A stretch of DNA of 64,000 bases from Semisulcospira habei (GCA_036245525.1 BTPG01000007.1:165316976-165380975); one strand, 5' to 3'. Positions 43,606-54,643 are shown, numbered from the stretch's first letter. Translations and numbers: made by a program. Notes: a model not told the origin generated them from the sequence alone.

Positions 43606-44049
43606 CTATACAAAATAATACAGAAACAAGAGCAGTTTAGTGGATTTTGTGCTTGTCGATCAGTCTGCATGGAAGATGGTACTACAGCTGCTGGCCTGCC
43701 AAACAAAACAAAAAACAACCAAAAGAAAAAAGGCAAACAAGTTGTGTGACAGAGGGATGAAATAGATATCAGGCGCAGCTGCTCTGTGGCAGCACACCTT
43801 GCACAGGGAAGACAGCCCTATTCTCCCTAATAAAGTTGGTGGAAAATATGTCATAATACATAGTTTTATTTTACTTTATTTTCTGCAACCACTAAAGTGC
43901 ATGACTGGATTCCAGTGAACACACAAATGCATTAACGCATTAAAGCCACGATATCCGGAGGGGGCACGTCTTGAACGAGTTAAATATTATCATTACTACT
44001 GATAATAAGTGTGTGTATAACTGTGAGTATTTGTAATCAATGACATACG

Positions 44050-44115
44050 AACCCGTGTGCATGCAGCCACTGGCATTGTTTAGAGTATCAGTGGCTGCAT
44101 GCGCAAAAGATTAAA
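44050..44115. repeat. Family 5 palindrome
   Basis: Arms GTGCATGCAGCCACTGGCA and ATCAGTGGCTGCATGCGCA. Confidence 0.65.
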
Positions 44116-44162
44116 AACAATTAAAACGAAAACATTAAAATATATGTGAAATATTTACAAAC

Positions 44163-44303
44163 CTGCAGAGCATCGTTGAAGTTTTCCAGGCTGACTTTTT
44201 CCCCGAAAATTAGTTCAAACTTGTCCATGGCCTGATCTAGGTGTTTGCGAAGTTTCACGTTCATGGTTTTGAGCTCATGAATCTCCGTGATCTTCTCAGA
44301 CAT
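44163..44303 (-). CDS. CIT: Citron exon 4: coiled coil
   Basis: 47 codons, phase 0 at both ends, encoding MSEKITEIHELKTMNVKLRK and DKFELIFGEKVSLENFNDAL with heptad-like spacing. Acceptor CTTTCAG, donor GCAG|GTTTGT. Confidence 0.88.
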
Positions 44304-44404
44304 CTGAAAGAGAAACAGCACAGATTTCAATCCTGACACGGCAGGCAGATATTCAATGGAAAACTTAACATCTTTCTGTGCATTATGATGAGAATCTGGT
44401 CTCT

Positions 44405-44495
44405 TAATGCTTAGTTCAAGGGTAGTGCTAGATTAGCTAGGAGCCTCAAGCACTATCATTAAATTATCAACATCAGTCTATCTCCCACAGCTTAT
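44405..44495. repeat. Degraded family 1 MITE
   Basis: GTTCAAGGGTAGTGCTAGAT and TAAATTATCAACATCAGTCT are recognisable; the centre is lost. Confidence 0.55.
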
Positions 44496-44524
44496 ATTAT
44501 GATACAGTAACGTCTCAGGCCTAC

Positions 44525-44629
44525 CTCCTCCTTCAAGGTTCGAATGACTTCGTTCTCGGCCTGAATGTTTTGTCCCTGGGCCTCCAGTATTTGCTTGTAC
44601 TGATGATTCTTCTCCTCCAGAGATGCCAT
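44525..44629 (-). CDS. CIT: Citron exon 3: coiled coil
   Basis: 35 codons, phase 0: MASLEEKNHQYKQILEAQGQ, NEVIRTLKEE. Acceptor TTTCAG, donor GAG|GTAGGC. The intron upstream holds DIRS D2 and a 92-bp satellite. Confidence 0.87.
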
Positions 44630-44983
44630 CTGAAATAAATATAGGAAATGTATGTTACAATACAGAGATGTTCTCGTGTAAAAATGCACTACATGACAGA
44701 CTCAGAAATATGTATTTTTCTTTAAAATAAATTTTTTCGAAAAATACTTACTGATGGTATTACTGACAGGAAGATATACTTAGCTTATCAATTTCATCCT
44801 CCAAAATTGTTGTGTGTTGCTACACAACCAGGGACGTAACTCTAGCAAGCAGTTACCTAGTCCCCTGAGTGGCTTCCCTATCCTCTGAGTAGCCTCCCTA
44901 CCTAATCTCGCGAGTCCGTTAGTGCCAGTTCTATGTTAGCGTACTGGCAGCAAGCGGGAAAGGTGGGAGGGAAGTTTGAGTAA

Positions 44984-45080
44984 TGCCATCGGTAAGTATT
45001 TTTCGAAAAAAATTATTTTAAAGAAAGCACATTTATTTCTTCAAAAACGTTACTGATGGCATTACTGATAGGAAGAATGG
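44984..45080. repeat. DIRS D2 internal complementary region
   Basis: GTAATGCCATCGGTAAGTAT on the left and GTTACTGATGGCATTACTGA on the right, joined at CACATTTATTTC. Confidence 0.82.
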
Positions 45081-45180
45081 CGAAGAGGAGGAGAGTGCCG
45101 CCAAAAGCTCTACCTTTGAGGAACTGCTTAGCAAGGCCCCCTGCAGGTGCACACTCCCGACAATTTCAGCTAAGCATTAC

Positions 45181-46588
45181 CTACGGCGCATCCAGTGCTG
45201 GGAGGGAGTGTTGCGCTGCAGCAATGTCCCCCTTTAGAGCCATGTTTTGTCGCTGGCCTGAGAGGTCTCTAAAGTACAAACGGGCGAAAGTAGATTCGGC
45301 CCGCCAACCCACAGCCGCCACAATGTCCCTCACGGCGCAGTTGCGGTCGAACGCTACACTCATAGAGACAGCCCAGACCTCGTGCGCCCGCATCCGCAGC
45401 CTCTTCGCTCCCTTTGTCGAGAGGTCGTCTTAAGTAAATCGTATAACTCCACGCAGCCAAGCAGAGATATGTCGGATATGTTGTTCCTGACCGGAGCCAA
45501 GGGCAGGAAGAGGCGGGAATGTCCCCGCCATAGGGGCTTTGACCAGCGGAGGTAGATTTTGAACGCCCTGACAGGATCCTGTTGTTACACTTCCCAGGAC
45601 TGGTCACGGCCCCGAAGAGGACGAAGAGTGATCGGTTGAGGGGCGGCTGAGGGGAGCCTGTTTTTGGCCCAAAAGGAAGGACTAGTGAGGAGCTGAATTG
45701 AGCCGTCGGCCCGGAGCTGCAGACAGGACGGGTGCACGGAGAGAGCGTGGAGCTCATTCACTCGAGAGGCTGTGGCGAGAGCCAGCAGGAAGCACGTCTT
45801 CCTCGTCAAGTTGGAGAACTGCGCCAAGGGCAGAGGTTCAAAACGAGCAGAGTTGAGCCAGGTTAACACCCATGTGAGGTCCCATTGTGGGAGCAGTGAG
45901 CGGGTCACTGGCCGCTGGAGGTCGAAGTGAGCCATGAGATCGGCGAGGTTCTTGCAAGCCCCTGGATCTGGCCGGCCCAAATGGCGGTAAGTGTCAGCCA
46001 CCATAGATATCCCCTAATTGTGATAGGCGCCAGGTTCTGATCCGCGAAGAGCCACAGGAAGAACTCGGCGAGCTGGGGCGTAGTCAAAGATGTGGGGGAG
46101 AGGTGCTGAGTCACGCACCATGACTGTAAGACCCGCCATTTGCCCTCGTAGACTTTCCGGGTTGAAGGTCTTCGTGCTGAAGCGATAGCCGCCACTGCCG
46201 CATCCGAGAAACCTCGAGTGGTGAGGGCACGCCACACAATCTCCAGGCATGTAAGAGGAGACTCTCCGCGGAAGGCTGAAAGAGATCCTGCCGTGGCTGC
46301 TTCAGCATCGTGCGTGGTGTGGCAAGCCGCAGAGGGCGATCCGTGGCAAGACTCATGAGATCTGTGGTCCAGCTCTTGGCCCAAGTGAACGGGGCTACCA
46401 GAAACAGCACCGCGCTGCAGCCCCATAGCTTCAGGAGTATCTTGGGTACCAGCACGGAAGGGGAGGGGTACGCGTATGCTAGTAGACCCTCCCAGGGAAT
46501 GGAGAGAGCGTCTACCGCCCACGCGAGGGGGTCCGGAACGGGTGAGGGGCAGTTGTGTGTTCCACCTCCTCGCGAACAGGTCGATCAT
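45181..46588 (-). pseudogene. D2 tyrosine recombinase, broken
   Basis: PSTRKVYEGKWRVLQSWC, then (next frame) RHLGRPDPGACKNLADLM, LALATASRVNELHAL (first Arg kept), then MRAHEVWAVSMSV, where the His-X-X-Arg box has Trp for Arg. FARLYFRD keeps the Tyr. At least two frameshifts. Confidence 0.85.
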
Positions 46589-46639
46589 GGGTGTTTCCCA
46601 GTGTGCGCAAATCAGCCAAAAGAGGTCGGGGCGAAGAGC

Positions 46640-47467
46640 CTACTCGGTATGGAGGAGCTGGCCCTGATGGGACAGAGAATCCGCTAGCACATTCAGCTGT
46701 CCCGGGATGTGACGCGCCCGCAGCGAGATGCCCCGGTCCCGACACCACACTAGTAGCTGGAACAAAAGGATGCACAGCGAAGGAGAATGCGTCCCTCCCT
46801 GTTTCTGAATATACGCCACAACCGTCGTGTTGTCGGAGAGGACCAAGACCTCCTGGTGTGTCACGTGCGCCTCCCAGGCGATGAGGGCGAGCCAAACTGC
46901 CTTCAACTCCAACCAGTTGATGTGCTTTCCCACTAGATCCGGTGGCCAAAGGCCTGCTGTCTCGCTTAAGTCCGGGAGCAGGTGCGCCCCCCAACCAGAG
47001 AGACTTGCATCCGAGCAGATCAACAGGTAGGCGAGGGGAACTCCTGACGCTAACCAAGAGAGGTCTGTCCACCGGAGGAGAATTGGCCGAACCAGCGGAG
47101 ACACAAGCACGCGCGTTTCCAAATCCCCTGAAGACGGCCGCCAGAGAAGGACGAGATGTAGTTGAATCGGCCGTGAGTAAAGCCGGCCGAGCGGAAGCAT
47201 GTCCACCGCTGCGCTCATGAGTCCTAACAACTGCAACCACATCATCGCCAGAACCGCCGTGGCTTGATACACTTGCGGGGCCAAAGCCGCTAACTTCTCG
47301 ATCCGGGCCTGGGGGAGGCACACCAGGTTCAAGTCGGTCAGAAAATCCATACCAAAGTGGATAAATCTGCAGGACGGCGAGAGGTCAGACTTTCCGAAGT
47401 TGACCAGGAAGCCGAGCTGTTGAAGGAGGGAGCGCCGATGCTGGGTGGTTCTTCTTTGCCAGAACAT
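46640..47467 (-). pseudogene. D2 end of RT and RNase H (275 codons open)
   Basis: Starts in LGFLVNFGKSDLSPS (end of RT). It then has SDASLSGWGAHL, NWLELKAVW, LSDNTTVVAYIQ and ARHIPGQLNVLADSLS, a complete-looking DIRS RNase H with Asp, Glu, Asp and the C-terminal His block. It is the best-preserved DIRS domain in the window. Confidence 0.85.
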
Positions 47468-47669
47468 AAGGTCTGTGAAGAGCTGTCTCGAGCCGTCTTC
47501 CTGTTAGGTTTTCCCTCAACGTCAGCAGAAGCCAGCCATCTTGCCGACGACGGTGCTCGATCCGGTCCCGTGAGGTCTGTACCGGCGCTGGTCCGTGCTA
47601 GGTGTCAATAAGTGGCTGCTACCCGGTAAATTCGAACGATGCTGAGAGGTCCAATCTGCTTGGGAACCT

Positions 47670-48014
47670 CTAGACGAACTCGGCCAAAATGGGGTTAGTT
47701 CGGACTGTGGGGAAAGTTGCTCCGCTGCACATCAGGCATGTAGTACTCTCCACTCTCTCTCGTGTCCGTACTGTCAGAGACTCTTGAGTCGCTGCAATCA
47801 CATCCACTGTCGCACCCGAGAAGCCTCTTGGTGTGAGTGCCGACTGTCCATCTCCCGGCGTGCCGCGCCAACTGCTCTGTGTCTGTACAAACAGTTGCTG
47901 CCAGGGTTCCCCGCTTGCCGCAGTCAAGCTAAGACTCAGAGACTGCCGGGAAACGGTGAGCGCGCCACCGGATAGGAAAGAGGGAGGCCACCCCGGGTGT
48001 CCTGGTAACGACAC
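47670..48014 (-). pseudogene. Extra recombinase N-terminal fragment in D2
   Basis: Contains GEPWQQLFVQTQSSW and ALTPRGFSGATVDVIAAT, which parallels ALTTRGFSDAAVAAIASA of the main recombinase. It lies upstream of the RNase H, out of normal order, so it must come from a second DIRS copy. Confidence 0.6.
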
Positions 48015-48256
48015 CCCTAGTGATTGCCTCCCCTGTGGTAATGTACACGAGTTTTGGGGGCTAATATTGTTAAGCTAAGCGAAGTATTCACAAGAAATCC
48101 AGAAAACACAAACGAAGTCGAGAAAACACACAGAGAACACGAGATAAACATAAGCCGAAACCGATCACAAGGCAGCTAAGCGTATGACTGGTCGCTAGGC
48201 CCAAAGGGCCTTATGGGAAGAGAGGGGAGGTCACTCTGGTTGTTATATAAAATGAC

Positions 48257-48360
48257 GACCCGGTTGTGTTGCTTACACAACGGAGACTTAGGCTGAAATC
48301 GGTAGCTAGACGTATCTTCCTATCAGTAATGCCATCGGTAATGTTTTTGAGGAAACAAAA
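48257..48360. repeat. DIRS D2 right inverted terminal repeat
   Basis: Its complement reads GCTACCGATTTCAGCCTAAG and CCGTTGTGTAAGCAACACAA, like the D3 terminus (51290-51340) rather than D2's own left end. Confidence 0.8.
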
Positions 48361-48492
48361 TCAAACAACATACATATTGTTTTGATACCCCAGTAGCAAA
48401 ACCTCTTCGGGACCAAAACGGCCGCAGAAGGCTCACGCACAGCTGTGCGTGGTCCCACTGTGGCTGTTGTGGGCCTGAGGACCTTTGCTTCC

Positions 48493-49137
48493 TGAGTAGT
48501 CTTCAGTCTGCCAAGGTTGGTCAACAGACACAATAATGAGGATACAAGTCTGGCTCCCAAACAGCAAGTGCAAGATCCTCCAGCTGAGTAGTCTTCAGTC
48601 TGCCAAGGTTGGTCAACAGACACAATAAAGAGGATACAAGTCTGGCTCCCAAACAGCAAGTGCAAGATCCTCCAGCTGAGTAGTCTTCAGTCTGCCAAGG
48701 TTGGTCAACAGACACAATAAAGAGGATACAAGTCTGGCTCCCAAACAGCAAGTGCAAGATCCTCCAGCTGAGTAGTCTTCAGTCTGCCAAGGTTGGGCAA
48801 CAGACACAATAAAGAGGATACAAGTCTGGCTCCCAAACAGCAAGTGCAAGATCCTCCAGCTGAGTAGTCTTCAGTCTGCCAATGTTGGTCAACAGACACA
48901 ATAAAGAGGATACAAGTCTGGCTCCCAAACAGCAAGTGCAAGATCCTCCAGCTGAGTAGTCTTCAGTCTGCCAAGGTTGGTCAACAGACACAATAAAGAG
49001 GATACAAGTCTGGCTCCCAAACAGCAAGTGCAAGATCCTCCAGCTGAGTAGTCTTCAGTCTGCCAAGGTTGGTCAACAGACACAATAAAGAGGATACAAG
49101 TCTGGCTCCCAAACAGCAAGTGCAAGATCCTCCAGCT
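48493..49137. repeat. 92-bp satellite, 7 units
   Basis: The unit starts near GCTGAGTAGTCTTCAGTCTG and ends AGTGCAAGATCCTCCA. Units are almost identical, with single changes (GGGCAACAG at 48794; AATGTTGG near 48882). It lies in citron intron 2, just right of D2. Confidence 0.95.
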
Positions 49138-49281
49138 GATATCAGCTTTGAAATTTTTCTGACATCAGCTTTATTTGGCTTGCACATACTGGCTTGGGCC
49201 AGCCATGGCTTACATCCATCCGAGGACCACTTGCTCACATGGGATTTTGTCCCCATCAAATAAACTTGATTCAGCACCACA

Positions 49282-49521
49282 TTAACCAATTTAGCCACAA
49301 GTCCCTACAGCAGGAGATGGATTGACCATGATAATTCAAGGATAGTGCCAGATTAGCTTGGCGCCTGAAGGCACCAAGCTAATGTGGCACTACCCTTGAA
49401 TTATCATGGTCAATCCATCTCCTGCAACTGCAATCCATCTCCTGCATCTCCTGCAACTGATACGGTCATTAGGCAACACTCCAACATTTGAGAAATGGGA
49501 CCTTGGGGCTAAAAGGGTTGA
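49282..49521. repeat. Family 1 MITE with local triplication
   Basis: The right arm end CAATCCATCTCCTGCAACTG is partly repeated two more times at 49431-49460. Confidence 0.8.
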
Positions 49522-49856
49522 CAAGAACGAGAACAATGTCTTGCCTGAAGCATGCTTCACTCGGCTGGTTCTTTTCAATTCATTTTGAAACATGATTCAC
49601 CCCCTCAATGCCAGCTGACACAGACTGGGTTTCTGAAGTCTTTGCCCATGAAATTTCAATGCGAAAGAGCCCCATCAGTCCCAGGAACATGGACACACAA
49701 TGCTCTCCGCAATGGGCATAGATCCTCATGAGCCACAGCGATGGCCGGACAGGTATCTTGCAGCTGGATCGTGTTCACCTTTTTCGACTTCACAGTTCAC
49801 TGCCAAAGTGACAGAAATACTGACACGCGTCCCTTTGAGAATACATTGGTTCTCAC

Positions 49857-49992
49857 CTTGCTTTCCAGTCTCTGTGCTCTGGTCCGTTCCTCCTCCACAA
49901 GTTTGGCGATTTTCTCCATCTCTGAGCGGTGAGCGGTTTTCACCGACTCCATCTGCTGGCTGAGCTGGCTCACTCGTGAATCAACCGCCATT
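49857..49992 (-). CDS. CIT: Citron exon 2: coiled coil
   Basis: 45 codons encoding AVDSRVSQLSQQMESVKTAH and EMEKIAKLVEEERTRAQRLE. Acceptor TTTTAG, donor CAAG|GTGAGA. Confidence 0.86.
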
Positions 49993-50060
49993 CTAAAACA
50001 TGTGAGCAAAATAGCATGAATGAAAAGGAATAATAAAAGTTAACAATAATTTTTTTTCAA

Positions 50061-50284
50061 ATAACCCATATCATACTGAGGCTAAAAGCTTCAAATTTGT
50101 ACACTGCCATATGCAAGCTACATTACAGTACTTACAGATAAGGATATAGACCAATGGCTTTAGTTCAAGGGTAATGCCAGAATAGCTTGGCGCCTAGAGG
50201 CGTCAAGCTATTCTGGAACTACCCTTGAACTATTTTAGTCAAACTTATTTCACACACTGGTGTATTCTGAATGATAAGGGATAA
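50061..50284. repeat. Family 1b MITE flanked by ATAA
   Basis: ATAA on both sides (50061-50064; 50281-50284). Arms GAATAGC/GCTATTC. Confidence 0.8.
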
Positions 50285-50424
50285 TTATGATACGACCGAC
50301 TTAATAAATCTCATGCCAGAGAAATCTAGTTGCAAAGTCTAACGAGGCTCCATGCCGCTAGCAGACATTTCATTTGAACGGGTCATGTTTCTTGGACAGC
50401 TGGCGATCTTTGGCGTTGATTAAA

Positions 50425-50580
50425 CTCATTTAACCCTGACAATGCAACAGGAGATGGATTTACCTTGATAATTCAAGGGTAGTGCCAGAGTAGCTTGATT
50501 CACCTCCTGAACTGGTATATATTTGTTAAGTGACATCTTTACAATTTAGTCAATGCAGACCTGGACTTCAATGGGCTAAC
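50425..50580. repeat. Family 1 MITE, one arm only
   Basis: GGAGATGGATTTACCTTGAT and the following left arm are present; most of the right arm is deleted. Confidence 0.6.
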
Positions 50581-50733
50581 AAAGAAACACAATCTGCACC
50601 CGCTGGCATCGACGGGTCTTATATTGTAAAATTGTTGACATGCTCCTTTTATGGCACTAGTGAGACAAGTTTGTTTCTAAACATTCTGTGTATCTTAATA
50701 CGGTGCAAATCTGAATGAGGTTTGACCCCTAAC

Positions 50734-50817
50734 CTTGATGAAGCCACAACCTGCAGTCTTTCATTGGCCCCTTCAAGCTCCTGTTCTCGCTCTGTAACGG
50801 CTTTCTCATACGATTGC
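50734..50817 (-). CDS. CIT: Citron exon 1 in window: coiled coil
   Basis: Encodes QSYEKAVTEREQELEGANER, LQVVASS. Starts in phase 2, so at least one exon lies upstream, beyond 64000 or in the repeat-filled intron. Acceptor GCCATCAG, donor CAAG|GTTAGG. Confidence 0.82.
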
Positions 50818-50878
50818 CTGATGGCACAAGACAGACAACTTGTTAACACAACACACACACAATGAAAAGTAACATAAA

Positions 50879-51209
50879 CAGGGCTCATATACAAATGATT
50901 AAAAAAAACACTGAACAAAATCCAGTTGCTGAATTTGCACACGTGTGAGTGTTATTTTCAGGCATGCTTGCGCTGTGATCGAAATGGCGGTAGCCGTGAG
51001 GTGCGCGCGCATCGGTAACTTTTGGCCGCATTCTGCCAACGTCCGTCGTATGCTCTCAGACTCTGGCTGCGACTCGCAGTTCACCGTATTTTCATTATTT
51101 TAATTTTCCCCTGGACATTTTTTTTTTTGCGGGTCGCAGGTCAATTTCGCGGAAATGACATTTGGTTTTTCGCGGAAATCCGCGAAACCGCGGGTAATTG
51201 GGAGCCCTG
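50879..51209. mobile_element. Short TIR element (331 bp), hAT-like ends
   Basis: CAGGGCTC at the left and GAGCCCTG at the right. Flanks CATAAA on both sides (50873-50878; 51210-51215). The right end has GCGGAAATCCGCGAAACCGC. No coding. Confidence 0.5.
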
Positions 51210-51923
51210 CATAAAAAAATGTATTTTTCTCTAAAATGTATATTTTTGAAAAATACTTACCGATGGCATGACTAATAGGAAGGTACACTTGGCTACCGAT
51301 TTCAGCCTAAGCATCCGTTGTGTACACTACACAACCAGGAAGGCGAATCCAGGGAGTCGTTACCAAGAAACCCTGAGTGGCCTCCCTTCCCTCCCTATCT
51401 GGTCACGTGATTGGGAGTCTCCTACCTGTCTTCTTTTTTTTTTTTTTCTTTTTATTTTTTTATTTGGGAAATCAGTCAAGATGGGCGACAAATGCCCCAG
51501 TTAGAAGGTGTCCAATCTTTCTTTCTTTCTTTCTTTCTTCTTTTTTTTTTTTTTTTTTTTTTTTGTGTTTATTTGCTTCCTTCTGACATCATATTTCCCT
51601 TATTTTTATTTTATTTCAAGGATAGATTTTATTTACTCAACTATATTACAGTGGAGCAATTATCACACTAGATATGACAACAGTTTACGTTGTACTCTCA
51701 AAAGGTGATTTGATGGACAGTTTGTTTTAGTTCGTTATAATGGACACATTTCATTCACAAAATCGGTATAGTACAAAGTACAGCCACAAGTTGTTAACAT
51801 AGATCATGTATGTGGCAATGTATAAGCATGTACATCACATCTACACGTACAGAAGCGCAAACTGAGAGGGCGCTCTTGTATGCCTGTGAGTTCGTGAGCG
51901 TGTATGTGTGTATGTATGTGTGT

Positions 51924-52080
<157 letters not shown>

Positions 52081-52163
52081 TACAATTAGTTTCACAGTTA
52101 CTGTAATTCGAGATGTGAGTCGCGTGCAACTATTACGTGAATCTCCGGGAAACAATATTGTCT

Positions 52164-53132
52164 CTACCACAGAAACTTTCTTATTCTAAGTTCAGATTCA
52201 AACAAAAATATGATATCTATTGGTGTACCATATTTGTACTTGCTAATACACAGCTTAGCTACTAAGGAGACGTGGTTAATAAATGCAATTTCTGCTGCTC
52301 CTAACATGTTATCACGGTATCCCAATAAGGCTTGGGCAGGGGTTATACGTATCTGAACATTGCATTTTCCTGAACAAAGTTGTTCAACTCTTTTCCAGAT
52401 TCGAGATATTGAATCACAGAAGTAGAAAAAATGCTCAATAAAGTCAACTTCATGAGGACAAAACCTGCAGTATCTATTATTAACGACGCCCATTTTAGAC
52501 AATAAAATATTGGTTGGGTAAATATTGTGTAGAATTTTCCACTGCAGTTCTCGCAACCTCACTTCCTTTGTTGCTCTATTCACAATACCCCAATGCCATT
52601 CACCTAACTGGACATCAAACTTCATCGCCCAGAAATGAAGGGCATAAGGGGGACTGTATTTCTGCTGCACAATTGTTATCCTAAACTCCTTTGCTGAAGT
52701 TGGCGTTATACTCTCTGACATGGAGTCAGCGTTGTTATTAAGGCATCGCATGTACGAGGTAAGGACACTTCTCACAACGTTGTATTCCAGCAACCTCCCA
52801 GGGGAATCTCCAACAATGCGACAGACATTTTCAAACGACATAATCTCGCCATCTTTCTTCACATCCTCCACTCGATAGACGCCTGCGCGGACCCAGTCTT
52901 TAAAAAACAGAACGTTAGACTTGTACATTAATACCTTGCTATTCCACAGGACCGTAGTGGGTTTGTTTTTTACAGTATCCAACCATGACATTATGACGTC
53001 TCTCCAGAAGGTCGACTTAATATTTTCAAGCCCTTTACATTTTTTGGAATTGATATTAAATTCAAAGCATATCAAGTCATGACCAAATACACCTAGCGCA
53101 TGTTTGGGCAAGACAGTATCTCTCGTGGGTTT
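52164..53132 (-). pseudogene. L1/Tx1-like ORF2 C-terminal part
   Basis: About 320 codons open from the truncation point to a stop. It contains KEVRLRELQWKILHNIYPTN, YCRFCPHEVDFIEHFFYFC with the Cys-X2-Cys...His...Cys pattern of L1-group C-termini, and ISRIWKRVE. There is no RT catalytic region. Confidence 0.8.
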
Positions 53133-53189
53133 TACCTGTCTTCTGCTTTAGCTCAATAGCAGCAAGCAAGGCAGGAGGGAGGGACCTCC

Positions 53190-53292
53190 GAGTCATGCCA
53201 TCGGTAAGTATTTTTCGAAAAAATACATTTTAGAGAAAAATACATTTGTTTTCTCAAAACTCTTACCGATGGCATGACTAATAGGAAGAATA
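53190..53292. repeat. DIRS D3 internal complementary region
   Basis: CATGCCATCGGTAAGTATTT ... ACTCTTACCGATGGCATGAC, joined at ATACATTTGTTTTC. Confidence 0.8.
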
Positions 53293-53531
53293 GCGAATAG
53301 GTGGGTGCCGCCTATAACACAATACCCCCAAGCGAAAAATCAGTATTAAACTGCACTCCTCGTGCGTTAGGTTATCGAGGCCCCCCACATGCGCCCACTC
53401 CCGACGATTTCAGCTAGGCGTACCCAGCGGAAGGAGTGCTGCGCCGCCGAGATGTCCCCCACCAGGGCCAGGTTGTCACACTGGCCGGAAAGGTCCCTCA
53501 GGTAGAACTGGGCGAAGGTGGATTCCGCCCG
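53293..53531 (-). pseudogene. D3 recombinase, C-terminal piece
   Basis: Encodes ESTFAQFYLRDLSGQ with the catalytic Tyr block. The rest is 9.1 kb away at 62642 because of the long-TIR insertion. Confidence 0.78.
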
Positions 53532-54059
53532 CACGGCTGTTTCAGTTTGGCCACTTAGTTTTTTCCAGGCGAGCCGAGAAACTGGGTCACAAGTCGTGCG
53601 CGCGCTGCCTCAGCGAGTCTCTCAGCCGTCAGGCTAGCTGATAAGCGGGCTTCCTGCTAGGCGCAGTACAGCAGGGAAAATGACTACCTTTTGGTTTTCA
53701 TGACTTTCTTATTTACCGTTCAAGTGAGTGATGCAAAACTTTGTTTGTTTAAAAGCAGAAATTCTGCCCAACACACTGACACCAAACACACTATAGTTGT
53801 GACAAACCAGTAGCCAACAGGATAAGGTGGAAAGAAAGAGAAAAAAACAGATTTCACTCTCTGTGTAGTGTTTTTTCACAAAATACCAACAAGTTCCAAC
53901 ATCAATAACACAAATATGATACAAACTACATCAAAACGGACTTGCACGTGCTAGAAGTAACATGCCTAGAGTAAGTATGACTTAACAGATCAGAGATACC
54001 GTGAAAGGGGCCGGAGAGCGGAGGGTGATAATGAGGTCACCGTTAGTGCCAGTACTCAT

Positions 54060-54520
54060 TGTCTAAAGCGTGCGCATGCGTGCGCGAGTTGTGAGTGTGC
54101 GCTTAGAGTTATAATTATTATAAGATAAGCGCATTATAAATACCGTAATTATTATTTAATTATTTACTCTCACAGGCACATAGCAGTAGCAGCGATCTGT
54201 CAACACTGGACACGCAGTTCTTTGGCACTACTTTCAGTTTTACTCCAACACCCTACAGCAGGAGATGGATCGACCATGGTATTTCAAGGGTAGTGCCAGA
54301 TTAGCTTGTGACATCAAGCACAAGCACTACCCTTGAATTATCATGGTCAATCCGTCTACTACAACCGTTACTCAGTCGTTCAGTAGATGACACCTCCAAA
54401 ATTTGGGAAATGCATCCGTGGCATTAAACGGGTTAAAGACAACTGTTGTGTGGTAAACAAGATGATCTCACTCTTGGATAGTTTCTCAGGACAAAAATGT
54501 TTAATCTGGAAAAGTCTGTT
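54060..54520. other. Interior of long-TIR element, left of copy B
   Basis: AT-rich, no coding seen. A family 1 MITE lies at 54240-54435 with decayed left end and right TTAA. Confidence 0.6.
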
Positions 54521-54534
54521 TTGAACATGAAAGG

Positions 54535-54643
54535 TATATATATATATATAGATAGATTGCTTTACGTCCCGCAAGCGACAAAGGCCTTCTCAGGACGTGC
54601 CTGCGCTAAATGAAGAAAAGAACTGCAAGAAGCGCAGACAGGA
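54535..54643 (-). repeat. Second LINE/SINE tail carried by copy B
   Basis: CGTCCCGCAAGCGACAAAGG and CTTCTCAGGACGTGCCTGCG match the terminus of the 28871-29256 element. It directly abuts the target duplication. Confidence 0.75.

Larger units (their letters stand above)
44708..48360 (-). mobile_element. DIRS-type element D2, internally deleted and chimeric
   Basis: 3.65 kb. Left terminus 44708-44935 is D1-like, right terminus 48257-48360 is D3-like, and the ICR is at 44984-45080. RT (except its end) and most of gag are gone. RNase H and recombinase remnants stay in order. Confidence 0.85.
22158..50817 (-). other. CIT: Citron homologue, 3' part of gene (18 exons in window)
   Basis: The exons join to 2737 nt: one base completing a codon, then 911 codons and TGA. 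Every junction has GT/AG and matching phase. Domain order is coiled coil, C1, PH, CNH, tail, which is the citron layout and is distinct from MRCK/ROCK in detail. Citron binds active Rho-family GTPases and scaffolds the cytokinetic ring. Neuronal citron-N lacks the kinase and binds PSD-95. The N-terminal half lies beyond 64000, so kinase-containing and kinase-less forms cannot be told apart. Introns hold three DIRS elements and many hairpin MITEs. Confidence 0.9.

Noticed and set aside
48493..49137. CRISPR-like array
   Set aside because: Units are contiguous with no variable spacers, and the genome is eukaryotic.
48306..49298. Serial open frames of about 78 codons with identical sequence
   Set aside because: They are frames through the 92-bp satellite; 92 is not a multiple of three and there is no start or splice context.
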